Shown: piece after piece, positions 22,353 through 34,733 of the stretch
How the letters are laid out: every line of letters begins with the position of its first letter
Numbering within the stretch: position 1 is the first letter of the stretch
Notes under the pieces: model-generated
The model's input: only the letters and a program-made list of their open reading frames with translations
Database searches by the model: none
Told to the model about the DNA's origin: nothing
Assembly (NCBI GenBank): GCA_012274445.1
Contig: JAAROD010000069.1
Coordinates: forward strand, 124,001-188,000
Length of the DNA stretch: 64,000 nt
Origin: Sclerotiophoma versabilis
Lineage: Eukaryota; Ascomycota; Dothideomycetes; Pleosporales; Didymellaceae
Direction: 5' to 3'
Made by a program: the position numbers and the translations under genes

Positions 22353-22835
22353 TGGAGGATCCGTTGGTCTTGGGGTGGTGCAAGGAAGGAGCCTTATTGC
22401 TGCAAAGTGCACGCCTGCGTGTGGCTACCCAGAATACGCGTTTGGAAATTTGCACAGGGAAGATGAGAATCAGAAGCAATAGTGACTCCAACTTTGATGG
22501 ATTCCCTTCACGTGGAGATCAAGTGTGCCTGTTGGGAGTGATGATGTGACGATACAACGAACATTGTGAATATGCGAAAGCAGCTGCCTGCAGTTTAGAT
22601 CCATGCATCACGCAGAAGATATCCGTGTACTGTCTTATTTGAGTGCCCTGTTGTATGTATTGTAGACTCTGTGCACACACCCATAACTGAAGCAACTTTA
22701 CATAGGTTTCCCTCATTCTGGAACGCCCCGATTTGCATAACTACTACCCCAGAGTAACATTCTAAGTGATGTATAGTTAGAAAGGCTTACGGCACGATCA
22801 GTCATGTATCACGCAATCAGTCTTCAACCAACAAC
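22353..22835. other. Intergenic region between convergent genes
   Basis: Holds the 3' ends of the SDR (plus) and the NLR (minus). Nothing else was seen. Confidence 0.5.
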
Positions 22836-25800
22836 TTAACCCCTCCAGGGCAGCACCAATTTCTCGAAATCACTAGTTGTTAGTGTCGACGGGGCCCTTT
22901 TCTCCTTGGTCAGCTCTTGACGCAAGCGACAGGCTACTTTGAACGCAACGGCCGCCTTTTGGTCTTTGTGAAGCTTCTCTAAGACCTTCGCTTTGTGGAA
23001 CGTAGTCCTTGCGAGCTCGGGTTTGTAGATGTCTGGATCTTGGCTCCAGATCTTGAGGGCTTCGTTCATGAGGTCACTGCGAAAGGATCAGTATCAATGA
23101 TCATGTACTTTTGTAGGGATTACGGTTGGAAGATACGTACATGGCTTCCTCGCACCGGCCAAGTCGGGCGTAATGCTCGGCTATCTTATGCCGCACGAGA
23201 GCGACACGGGGGTGACTCTCGCCACACGTAGTACGAATGCACTCCAAGGCCTTTTGATGCGCAGCCAAACTCTCGTCGTAACGGCCTTGCAAGTTGCGTA
23301 ATTTTCCAAGAGCAAAGATGAGCCAGCCGGTCCTGACAACTGTTAGTAGTCTGTTACATGTTCGTACAGATAAGGAACAAACCTAAAGGATTCTGTTCCT
23401 AGTTCACCATATCGTTCCTCTCGTTTCTTTATGGCTGGGGTCAGCACTCTGTCAGCTTCTTCCAGCCTGCCCAAAGCCATATACGCCGATGCGAGATTGC
23501 CTTCTTTTGATGTAGGGAAGTAAGTGCCAAGTGACTCTCTTATCTCCCTATCTTTTTGGTAGTCGGCAATGCATTCCTCATACTTGCCATCTTGCATTCT
23601 CGTCAAGCCTCTCTCTGCATAGGCCATGGCGAGTCTTTCATCGACAATGCCCTCTTCGTCGCACACTTTCCGTTGGAGCTCAAGAGACTTTTCCATGCAT
23701 CTGCGGCTCTCGTCTTTGTCATTCATCTCGTAGCTGGCTGTGCCGAGGATGTGATATATGTTGCCCAAGAGGCAATCTCTGTCAGGGTGTTCAGTTGCCT
23801 CGCACACAGAAATAGCAGTATCGAAGAAGCCATCGAAATCACGCATCCTTCCACGTTCGTTTTGGTAACTATGCACAATCAGTAAGATCTCACATAAACT
23901 AGCACCGCAACAGACTTACAGTCCTGCTTCCCCCAGAAGCGCTGCGAACGCTAACCGGGGCAAGACCGGAATCTCTGGCATGATAGAATAAAGGTGATGA
24001 AGTCGGAGCACATGTGGGTACAACTGAGCGCAAAGTGGCCAGCGAGCCACCTTACTTGCTTCGTTTGCTGTTCGTGGCTGTGGGTAAAGGGGTTTACGTG
24101 ACGGTTTCGGCATGCCTGCTGGCCAGTTGACCCAAATCAAGCGCACGGCGAATTCAAACATCGTCCGCACTGTTGCCGAGTCCATCTTGGCCCGAACCGC
24201 ATCCTGCACAAGCCTATGGACTGACAATTCGTTTTTCTGTCTGTTCCGTCGTACTAGTGACGTTTGCAGTAATTCAGTTCGCACATCCCTGTACAAGCTG
24301 TTCTTGAAAGTGACATTTTTTGGGAAGATATCAGCGGAAGCTTCCACGAGGAGGTCTTCTTGAATGTTGTCGGCGTCGAAGAAGGAAATCAACTCCAGCA
24401 GCTTCCTAGCTTCAGGTTTCAGCTTTTCAATGGCCCAGACCGTAGATATGCTATGTGCGTAACCTTTGGTAGCGCCGTCGCCAATCTTGGTGTTGTAGAG
24501 GTCTGTGTGTTCTGCCGCATCCGTATACAGATCATAAAACTCAGCTAAAGTAAGTTCTTGTCGTCGGATGATGCCAGCCATCTGTGATATAGCAAGAGGA
24601 ATGCCATCAAGGAGCTGTGCATTGCGTTTAGCGAGGTCCTCTACACTCTCCTCATCGTCGACTCCGATACCGGTCAACTGCAACAACAGAGATGCTCCAG
24701 CTTCGGTATCCAGTGGCTCCAAGTCGATTCCTGACGTTCGAGAAGAGAAAAGACTCTTTGCGAGTGGGTCTCGACTAGTTACCAAAATAGCACCACTGCC
24801 TTGAGGCCAATAGTCTGTTAAGATCATAGGATCGTCAGCATTGTCGAAAATGATTAGCCAGTTGATTTCAGCTCCAGAGGCCGATCCTTCACTGGTCGAG
24901 TCATCCCTCCAAGGGTTTGACAACCAGCCTTTCACCAGCTCTCTGCTTACGACATGGCTGTTGTTTTCCAAGCTGGTTTCCAGCCCAAGCTTGAGACTTA
25001 TCTGCTGGTACGACTCATCCATCTTGGCGATCTCATCAGCTTGTACCCAGAAGATGGCGTCAAATTCGTCTCTATGTCGAAGAGCGAAATGTTGTGCAAT
25101 CTCGGTTTTTCCCATGCCGCCCATTGCACACAAAGCGAATTGCCTCAAGCCCGAGTTCTGGGATGCGACTAGTTTAGTTTTTGGCGGTAACAATTCCCGA
25201 TCTATGAGCTCGATGACGTCTTCGCGACCGTGAAAGCTAGGGTTGGTTGTATAGTTTTCCAGGATAACGCAGGGCAGTTTAGGTTTCATCCTGACAGGTT
25301 CCATTGCAGACGTACTTGGGATAACTTCGTATCCCATCGCAGATGATCCATCGGTCGCTCTGGTTGTTGAATTGAGAGGCATTTCAAGATCTGTCTAATT
25401 AGCAAGTTGACCACTGCGAGCCTACAACTATATATACCTTTGATCGCAACTTCACTTGCAGTTGGCGAATATGAACTCATTGTTGCATATGTGAATTCCA
25501 CTGTGAAGCTGCGTTAGTCAGAAGCGAAACACACAAAGGATTGCGAGATACTCACGTGCTTTCAGTCGTGTAGTGATAAGCTCGGTTGCGTTCTTCAGTG
25601 CATTGGCAACGAATTCATTGAGATGGGAGGCGTTTGTATCCTTCAGCTGATCAAAATGACACATACGTAAGTGGTCCAAGTCTAGACCTATGGTTCTCTC
25701 TATAGGCGCATGTGTTTTGCACATAGACTCGTCCACAAGCTAAAATAACAAGACAGGTCATTGAAAGCTATCGCAAGTCTGCAGATGACACATACCTTCT

Positions 25801-26580
25801 GACTTTTGGTACGAAACATTCGATCACTCATCTTCGTCTCGAGGTTCTCATATACGGACAGTACAGGAGTCCTAAAGAAAATACCTTCAAACCTTGTACT
25901 CAGCCCTTGCAGTATACTGTTCTCTCGTTCGGCTCTGACATTGGATACTTTGACGGACTTTCTCGTAGTGGCTTTGAGGATGCTCATGAACTGAGCGTAC
26001 GTGTTTCCCTTTGTTGAAGCCGAGTGGGGCGTACTAAGAAATACTATGGCGGCAACAGCATTGACAAGGAACTCATAATGGTGAAGTTGCTCGCTGGCAA
26101 TGCAAAGCGCTTGTTTCAGAATCATACCACCAAGGCTGTGACAAACACAGAGTATCGGTCTAAGACATTCCTACAGCCACTATCAATATAATTTTCTTCA
26201 AGTTTTGGGGTCGAATTGTTTTACCTCGTTGGACGTCTGTACTGAACGAGCGTCGCTTATTTCCTGCAACAGCTGGTACCCTTGCATAAGTAGATCTTCC
26301 CACGAGAAACCATCGTCGAGTGGACAACTGTATTCGTAAGCGAGCACGCGCGCTCTGCAAGACTCCGGTAGTATTTGTCGTAGCCAGGCCGTTGACGCAA
26401 AGGGCCAAGTCTCCGCCGACGAAGTGCCGATGCCTGGCACTAGGATAATACTGGGTTGAAGATGTGAGCAACTTCCATCTTGGGAGTGTTGAACGACTGT
26501 GCGCCATACTCGATGTCAGCATCAAGAGATCCGTGACTGTTTGAAACCTCTCGAAGTTTTCCGAGCCTCCGGGGCGCCAT
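22836..26580 (-). CDS. NLR-like STAND protein: alpha/beta hydrolase, NB-ARC, TPR
   Basis: Nine exons: 26510-26580, 26225-26450, 25796-26170, 25556-25739, 25438-25500, 23920-25390, 23383-23868, 23141-23332 and 22836-23076. All joins keep phase and give about 1102 residues. Residues 20-250 form a lipase/esterase-like domain, with DIDIILVPGIG, the nucleophile motif CHSLGG (Ser about 111) and LSTPHSAST. The NB-ARC ATPase follows: Walker A GGMGKT (about 396-402), Walker B WLIIFDNAD, GAILVTSRD and GIPLAISQMAG. From about residue 800 there are tetratricopeptide repeats (YEMNDKDESRRCMEKSLEL, MALGRLEEADRVL, GRYDESLAAHQKALE). In fungi this architecture is that of NLR-type sensors, whose repeats sense a ligand and whose N-terminal domain is the effector. 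The ligand and any cell-death role are inference. Confidence 0.9.
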
Positions 26581-26903
26581 GGATAAAAGTCGTAACGACA
26601 CAAAAAAACGAATCAGGACATGAAGTGAAGGAATGGGTGGAGTGTTGTGAAGAATCAGGCTACGAACTGGTAGCGGCATGGGGGAGTGGAGTTGCCAGGA
26701 AGTTGCCTATGGCGGGGCAAGCCGCTCACCCCCAAATACTGCGGCTGGGGCACGGCATGCAACTGTGCAGCGGAAGCATGTCATGCGATTCGCCTCCATT
26801 CCAATGAGAAGTCACTCATGTTGTGGATCCATGCACATCCAATCCTTCAGCCTTGTCGCAGCTGGTCTGGAACTACACACCGAACACTATATCCGCGAAC
26901 TAC
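26581..26903. other. Spacer between NLR and CorA-like genes
   Basis: This is 323 bases upstream of the NLR gene and downstream of the CorA-like gene on the same strand. No frame of interest was found. It is presumably the NLR promoter. Confidence 0.5.
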
Positions 26904-28705
26904 TCATCCTGGCTTATGCCTTCTCTTCATGGCGATCTGTTTCCGCCAGTCCTTTGCTTTCTTTGAATCCCAGATATACCAAATTTGAGCAACAGCTGTG
27001 ACTGGAATTGCAATGGCAAAAAACCACCATATCGCAAGGGAACCCTGCCCCATAACTTTGAAATTCATTCCAAACACGCTTGAGACAAAGCTTAACGGGA
27101 TGAAAAAAGACGCAAGAAGCGTCAATTTCTTGAGGTCTTCGGCTTGCTCAATGGCTTTGTGTGATTCTAACACCATAGCCTTGTTCATCATTGTTTGAAT
27201 TCCCATAGAACAACGGTCCACGAGTTTGTTGCATCGGAGAAAGTTCTCGCGAAAATCTTCTTTCAAGCCGAGAACACTAAACGTTCCTGATCCAGTGGTC
27301 TGCGGTTGGGACATTCCTTCCAAGTCAGGTGAGTCGATGGCAGGGCTAAGTTTTGGGCTGGTTGACTCGCTCCAGCGTCGCTGGACGTCACCGCCGTCGC
27401 CAGCTTGCTCGAAGAGACTGGACAGGCCCTTTAGCGAATCTTTTGTATGTGTAGAATGTCTTTCGAGGATGTTGGAGAGGAACTGCAGATTCTCAATGGA
27501 GCCGTGGCTGGCATTTACAGCCAGAGCATCGATTTCATTACCAATCTGTGCCTCCATGAGGTTGAACAGATGAACTTCGGAGAAAGCTGCGTGGACAAAA
27601 GTAGGAATCAGCGATAGGACATGATCATACGCGCACCTTCTACCCAAATCCACAAGTGCAAGCAGAGAACCGTACTCTAACGGTAGAAGGCAGCCGCTCT
27701 GGGGAAACTCATTATCTCGACCTGAGCTGGACAAGCGTGATTGCGAAGAATTAGGGTCTTTGGACATCGCAGGTGATGCGATGTTGAACGTGTTTCGAAT
27801 CGTCATCTTTGGATGGTGCTGTATGACCGGAAATGCGAAGCCATTAGCATGCATATGCGCTGTCCAGGGACCCGTAGGCGAAGCGGCCAAATCTCTTCCT
27901 TGGTCCATCCATACTATTCCTGTCACGTCGTTAGTTGGACAACAGGGTTTCGCCGAGTGTACTTACCGGCCCATCCTTCACCATACCTGACAGTGCATAT
28001 ACTCATCCACTGTTCGATGAGAGAGTGATGGTCGTCAACGGTTGAAAAGTCGCGGACAACTGAATCGCCGCAACGAACCCGGGTTCTTAGTTGCCTTCTG
28101 TAGCTTGCCATCGCCTCACGTTGTTCTTTACGGTATTCAGTAAGTTTCTCGTTACGAACATCTTTCGAGTGCTCATCCCTGTGTACAATTGTGCTTGTGC
28201 ACAACTTGATGATGTTGTTAGTGGTACTGGATAAGGACGGTAGGCCGTATCCATGTCGATGGACAGAGCCAGCAAAAAACTCGAGATGTCTCAGTATGAA
28301 CTCTGGGTCTAGCATATACTTGCTTCCAATGGTAGACAGCCAGGCGGGTGAAAGAAATCCACGTATAAAGAGGAGTTGACCTTTGCCCCTTGAGGGCGGC
28401 GATGTTGCTTGGAAAGCATCGTGTTCGCTTTCAGTAAAACATTGGGGGCTGACACCACCAGCAGAAAGGTCGTAAACTACTGCTAAGACGTGCGGAGGGC
28501 TCTCCATCTGGCTCGCTGGTACATAACTATCCTGTAGAAGCCAATTGGCAAGGTCGACATAGTTGTTACCAGGGAAGGAGGAACTTGTCAACAGCCGCGA
28601 CGAGTGGGCATTGATCGATTGTATGTATTCTTTGGGAGTTACTAAGCCATGTTTTAGTGTCTGCAACAGCGATTCGTTAAAGCGTAGCGGATAGGTAGCA
28701 TACAT
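26904..28705 (-). CDS. CorA-like membrane protein (Mg2+ transporter superfamily)
   Basis: Two exons, 27967-28705 and 26904-27919, with a 47-base intron, give about 584 residues. The N-terminal half is soluble with YPLRFNESLLQTL, YDLSAGG and FAGSVHRHGYGLPSL. A long helical region precedes two C-terminal membrane helices, and the first ends in FGMNF, the GMN signature of CorA. Charged KKAKDWRKQ follows the last helix. Fungal accessory proteins of this class are numerous and mostly untested as transporters. The start at 28705 is the first Met after an in-frame stop. A 5' exon within 28791-28923 (Ser/Pro-rich, opening with ATG) is possible, but I found no splice join with both good phase and good signals. 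Confidence 0.8.
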
Positions 28706-29747
28706 GTGTGGCGTGCTCGGTTTGGGCGCCCTTTAGGCGGTGTTTGATGGGTTAGAAAACTAGGACGCGGGATGTCGAGTAGGGATTGACTGCCTTCTGG
28801 ACTGTCCGTATGTCGCGATGTTAGGGTGCTCCTGTTTAAGCTAGACCTGAGTGCACTAGCTTTCCGAGTGGGAGGACTTCCAGTTGCTTCGTGCACGCCA
28901 GCAGAATTGTCTTCGTGAGACATAGCTTGACTAAGCTTGATGTTAGATCGAAGGGCCGGTGTAGGAAGTTGAGGCCCTATGATTCTGTATCACTATGGCG
29001 ATGGCTACCGGTCAAGTGCATGGCCCTGTAAGGCTGAGCATACTGACGGGGCTGTGAGTAGACGCGCACATGATCAGGTATTTCTGAAGGATTTGTGGCT
29101 GCATATCCCACCACCCGTCTGACAAGCATGTCCACCCACTCTGTCGAATGCAAGGTTTATAGAAAATGAAGCGATATAACGCTTCGCTGAGTCGGCTTTA
29201 GATATGCCTTGAAGAGCCTGACGAGGTCCGAACGAAGCAACCGCAGTTACGTCGTCTCGCCTCAAGCATGACAATGGACTTTGCCAGCCTTACAGCGAAA
29301 TGAATTTGGATTCTGTGACATAGGGTCAGCATGATGCGCTGGTCGACTCATCATTCATAAAATAAAGCCGTGTCAATATAATGATCAAGAACTGCATAAC
29401 CTGATGTTGCGCGAGAGCGCCACGGAGAATGGCGATGTTGCGCGAAGACGCGTCCAGGCGCCTACAGCATGCTACAACGGCTGTCGTGAAGGCTTGGCAA
29501 ATATGACTGGCAAGAGCAAACAATTCGCACGGTGTGTTGTAAATGATAGTAAATGAAGGCTATTTAATGTGTGATGAGCAATCATCGCCAAATCTGGGTA
29601 TAAAGCACCTGAATAGTAGCAACGTACTAGCGACATCTAAGCATAAAGATGTCTCGATTCATGCTTCTCCAAACTCCAGCGCTTGCTTCCAAAACATATC
29701 AACCAAAAGAAGAAACCAAACAACATGCTAGCCCGGGATGGCATGTC
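28706..29747. other. Intergenic region, possible 5' exon of the CorA-like gene
   Basis: A minus-strand ATG at 28921-28923 opens about 70 Ser/Arg/Pro-rich codons that could be an upstream exon. The remainder, about 28924-29747, shows no gene. Confidence 0.35.
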
Positions 29748-32700
29748 TCACATCCCTCCAGCACCAGGGACAAGCATCTCGATACACTTCGTCAACAGCG
29801 TACTCGCCTCATGCAATAACTCCCATCTTGTCTTCTTGAACATATCGCGCATAACTATTAGCAGACCGAGACATGCATTCCGATCGCTCAACTTGGCCAG
29901 ATCATCAGGTGCTCTGACGCCACCGACCCGCTTCAGGTAGCCCGTCATATCCCTCACCTTCTCATCGTACGTGCTGAGCTGGTAGGGCTGCTTGATCGGG
30001 CCATCAAGCGCAAAGCCATACGACCAAACGATGAGTGTGGCAAAGTATAGCACCCAGGGGCGATTCAGGAGCACATCGTCGCGCGCGGTGTATGCGATGG
30101 ACATGCCGGCGGACTGGTTGAGGCTGTGCTGACCAGAGACGATGACATTGGATAAGAAGCGAAGGGCGTAGAAAGTCGCATCTCTCGCTCTCGCTGTCGG
30201 GGCCCAGACCTCCTTCATACGCCTTTGTGCGCCGTTGTAGTCTTGGGGCGTGATAGAGCGGCCGAGTAGGCGCGGGGCGCCGGCGTAGATCTGGCAGTCC
30301 ACGATGTCAACGTGCATAGCCATGTGCGCTAGGTGGTGAAGGACCGTGCGTGCTTCGAAGACATTGTCGTTGTCCACACCGTTAGAGTGAGCGTACGCGT
30401 TTGGCGCAGAGACGTCGTTTGGGCGCGCGAGCGAGCTGTCGAAGTCTTGTTTCCAGAAATCGAAGGCGCGGGTCAAGGATCCTCGCCACTTGTCGCGGCC
30501 CCCAAGAGCCTGAGTGACGCCTAGCGAGCTGACTTGGAGGTCTCGCTGGTTCATGTGCCATGATACACTCAGAAGGCCGGCCATCAGGATCGTGCGTCCG
30601 AAGGAGTTGGTGCGTACGGTCTGGCCATTGAGCGTCTTCTTGAGACCATCCAGGAAAGAAGTCTGCTTGATGCCATTTGAGTGCAAACTTGCCTCGACAC
30701 GACCGACTTCGCTACTACTTGTCGCAGACCACAGAGCCTCATCGCAGGGCAAAGGCAAGCGCATCTCGTGGGCGACCATAACTGCGCTATGGCCAAACAT
30801 TGTCGCATGTATGCTATCCATGACGAATGCCGCGAACGCTGCTCTCCTAGTGGCCTCGTTGGTGATCCAGTGTTTCCACCATTCGTCCGGTGTGTCAATG
30901 CCGCCCTGTGAGCTGCTTCTGCCGTCTTTGTTACTTGGCGGTGAGTCCATTGCTGATCTCCCAATAAGCGAGCTACCTCTCCTCATCAACGTCAACGTTG
31001 TGGCGTGGTGAATGTGAGCGCGCTCGTGTAGTGGACGTGTGCTGTACATCTTTTCGAAAGACTCTAGCAGGAGTAAGCCTTGGAAGATCCAGAGCTTAGC
31101 GGGCGGACGAAAATCTGCATCCATGAACATCTCCCACCGCAAGTGCCATGCCATGAAGTTTGCCAAATTGGCACAAGCTTGTGTCATTTCATGACCATAC
31201 GTCTTCTCAAGACAGGATGCACCAAGGCACATAACGGCAAGTAGGAGGAGGTCAGGGCAAGTGCTCGCGTTAAAGGTGGGCTTGTGTAGAATCGGAAGCT
31301 GGGGATGAAAGTGTCTCCAGTAAGAGCTGATGTAGGTCTGCATCATGTGTAAGCTGAGAACGTGATGGTCATCGTCCTTGTTGCCTTCAAGGATGTCTTC
31401 CTTTTGCTTCTTGACAGGTGCATGGTCGGTCTCATTGAAGCGTCCGATGATGAGATCGATCAGGTCTCTGCGTTTCTCCTCGGATAACGCTATTTCTGGT
31501 AACGAGGTGTCTAGCATAGCGTGTACGGCCATTGGATTTGCTGGGGGAGGCTGATTGGGCATGTAGCCTGCGACTGTTGGGTCATAGTTATAATAAGGCG
31601 CTTGCAGTGGTCCTATCGAACTTGAGGCTCCAGCTCCGGGCACTACTCCACCCGGGTAGGCCATTGGTGAGCCACCGCCAGGCATGGGCTGGTTTTCGTT
31701 GAACAGCCACGCAGCAAAATCATCAGCCATAGCGAATGGAGATCGACTGTAACCTTCTCCGCCAAACATGGGGATCGCATACGATGGTGTTTGGTCCATC
31801 ATGGCGTCTGTAACACCGTTCACTAGCTGCGCTGCTGACTCGACACCGTTCATCGACGTTTGTCCGGAGGTACCATTGTAGTACTGGTTGTCTTGACTTT
31901 GCGATGCAGGTGTGCCGATCGGCTGAGGGTATTCTGGTGGAGGTAAGGAAGGGAAAGGAGGAAAGTTTTGCTGGGACTGAAACCCACTTGAGCTATTCTG
32001 ATATGTTGCCGACGCCGCCGGGGGGGTATATGACTGGACAGGCGTGACAGCTGAACTATATGGCGAACTGGCTGTACCATACGAAGAGAGGTTTGACGTT
32101 GATGGGCGCAGCTCGGGCCGTTGGAAGTTGTTGTTAGCCACATGTGGGGAGGGGTTGTGGAGCGAGTTCCGGCCCCCACTATAGTTACTTAATGCGGCCG
32201 GACGTGGTGGTGGTGGTGCGAAGTTACCGGAGCCTTGGGCCTGGATTTCATAAGGCTTAGCGTCAGAACCACTGCGATACGCGTCTTCGCTCCCTACGCT
32301 TCCTATTCTGTTCAGTGAGTCCTGTCTGCTGGGGGCGGGAGATTGGAAAGGAGGCGACATGACGCTTCCCGGCGCTACACTCGATACTGCTGATGGTGGC
32401 GACTGTAGCTGTGTCTGACCCTTTGCGCTGAGCGGCCTAGCGCCTGGAGCGTTGATCTTCGCACCAAGTGCTGCCGTGACAATTGGGTTGAGGTTGTGCA
32501 TGTTGAAGGTGTCCTTGCGAAGAAGCTGGCTACCACGTGCAGTATGGCGTTCCTTGTGGCGCGCGCAGAGGTCTTGACGGACAAAGGACCTGCCGAGTCA
32601 GTACAGATGGTGCATTTGCGAGGCGGCAGACGTTACCTGTGGCAGTCTGGGAAGTCGCAGTTGTAGATCTGCTTGGGATTGTCTGCAGCGTGTCAGCGTC

Positions 32701-33061
32701 TGACCAAGTCACAGATAACCGGCAAGTGCAGCTGCAGCGCAATCGACGTACGGTTTAGCTGGTGCCGGTACAGATGCTCAGCGCGCGAGTAGCTCTTCCC
32801 ACAGCCTTCATGCGGGCACTCAAACTTCTTGTCGAGTCCCTTTCTGCTCCTCCTCCTCTTCCTCGAGCCGCCCGTCTCGCCATCCGCGCCATCTGCGCCA
32901 TCCTCGCCCGAGTCCTCCCTGTCGCGGCGCCGCCCTCGTGCCTCTCCGCTGTCTGGCGACGCCGGTGTAGGCGGTTCCCGGGCGGTGGTTGCTTCCATCT
33001 TCTGCTCGAATTGGGTCTTGGCCAGCTCGGGCGCTGCTTGCATCTGCAGGACCTGCGCCAT
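29748..33061 (-). CDS. C2H2 zinc-finger transcription factor with fungal-specific domain
   Basis: Three exons, 32752-33061, 32637-32682 and 29748-32589, with introns of 69 and 47 bases, give about 1065 residues. Acidic and basic low-complexity sequence (RKRRRSRKG) precedes two C2H2 fingers, CPHEGCGKSYSRAEHLYRH and CDFPDCHRSFVRQDLCARH, which are split by both introns. A long Ser/Pro/Gln-rich linker follows. A fungal_trans (PF04082-type) middle domain begins near SLHMMQTYISSYWRHF with HPQLPILHKPTF. C2H2 fingers fused to fungal_trans are a known ascomycete class of nuclear regulators. The target genes are unknown. The clean restoration of the second finger by the 46-base middle exon supports the model. 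Confidence 0.92.
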
Positions 33062-34733
33062 AGACGACTCGTGTATGCGGCGGGGACCTATGCGCGGCTC
33101 TGGGGAAAAAAGTGGGCTACTGTTGCACGGTCGCGTGTCCGCCTTTCCAAGGGAGTCGGTGTTTAGTCAAGGCTGCTGGAGCGTGGGGAGGGTGGAGAGC
33201 ATGCTTCGCGGAGAGGGCCCCGGAGATTATGAGGCACCACAGTCGGTGAAGATTGAGGGTTAGCAGCTAGAGAGCGCGCGAACAGCAGGGCGAGCTCAGT
33301 ATCCAGCGGGCGCAGCGACGCGACGAGGGGTGCGTTGTGTGACTATACACAGTGATCTGCAGAGGGTCGACGGGCTGCTGTGGAGGCGGCACCACCACGG
33401 CTGACTGGACGGAGCTTGTTCGAGATCCTCCCTGGGAGCGTGGGGGGAGAGGGCAGTGGCAGGTGTCAAGAGACACGGCGTGGGTCCAGCGCCGGGTCAC
33501 TGTCAGCGAGCGGGAGCGCGATGAGCGTGACCGAGGCGACGAGCCGAGCAGGTAGCAGGGTCCCGCAGCAGCCGCGATAAGACGTGCGGTCGAGAGAGGA
33601 GGCTAATGCCCGTGCGCGCGACGCGCAGAGCCCGCGGAAACTGAGGGGTATCGACGAATATCGCCGTGCAGCGAAGGCCTCGGATTGTGGAAGCCGCCGT
33701 AAGCATTCCAGCTTGTCACAGTGACATACAGCCTCTCTATGCTGCAGGAGTTTGCACCACTCAGCCGTCGAGGTGGCGCGGGCTTGCATGGAGCACAGCA
33801 CCAGAATGCGGAGAAAACAGAGCGTCTGGGCGTGCCTTCCCTGTTCCTTGCTTTGCAGCCTGTGCGTGGGGTGTGCGGCAAGGCAGGAACGATCGCTCCT
33901 TGCGCTACAATGGACTAGGGAGAAGGCATCTCGTAATGAAGCTTGAAACAACGACACCCAAACACCTCCATATTGCCCGTTGATGGCTGCACTTGTGCTT
34001 TCAAGGGGCATTGCCATGGACGCATGCAGGTCACGCACATGGCTGCAGCGTGCCTTGCAAGAACTTGTACCCTTAAGCTGCCTTGTCTCAGCCCCTCAAC
34101 TGTCAGCGTCGTCTGTCACTGTCACTTGCTGTTACACTCCATATTACATAGTTATGCGCCTTCTTCAACACGCCGCTCACCCTGACTTGACCGCATCTGT
34201 CCTTCTCTGCTTTGTCTCCCAGATAGTGCAGAGCCCTCAAACCACTGGATCCCAGCATTCCATCACACGTGCCAGCACTCTCCTCGCTCTTATTGGTCGT
34301 TGCAACTTCACGTCTGCCTTGCGCCCAATGGGCACTTTGCTTTTGATATGTTGCAATCCTCGCTTGTGCGCGTGCGTGTCGGCCAGCCTCCAGCCTCCGT
34401 GCTTACCGGAGATAACATGACGCTATTACCTTTGTGCATGTGTGACAGCACGAATGCACATATTACATTGTATTCAAATGCACATATACATTGTATTCAA
34501 ATGCACACATACATTGTATTCAAATGCACACATACATTGTATTCAAATGCACATCTAAGTTGCATACAAATGCGCGAAGATGGCCTTGTTCATTACAACT
34601 GATAGTACCAATATCGACGACCGCCAAATCTGCTTCGTCGTACGATGCTAAGCTAAAAATACAGACAAGAAGAAACTCCAGACTATGCATCTTCCGCAAC
34701 GCAGGCTGTTCATAAAGCATCGTAGGGTCGTCA
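33062..34733. other. Long intergenic region
   Basis: This is 1.7 kb upstream of the zinc-finger gene, reaching the 3' end of the MOB gene. No protein-like frame was found. It contains the 23-base tandem repeat at 34467-34574. The length fits a regulated promoter and long leader for the transcription factor. Confidence 0.45.
34467..34574. repeat. Tandem repeat, 23-base unit
   Basis: About four copies of a 23-base unit beginning ATTGTATTCAAATGCACA lie at 34467, 34490, 34513 and 34536, followed by a degenerate partial copy. Copies 2 and 3 are identical. Copies 1 and 4 differ at a few bases at the right end. It lies about 160 bases beyond the stop codon of the MOB-family gene. Confidence 0.9.

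Noticed and set aside
26440..26580. Apparent frameshift at the start of the NLR hydrolase domain
   Set aside because: A 59-base intron (26451-26509, GTATGG donor, CCCAG acceptor) restores DADIDIILVPGIG, so no mutation is needed.
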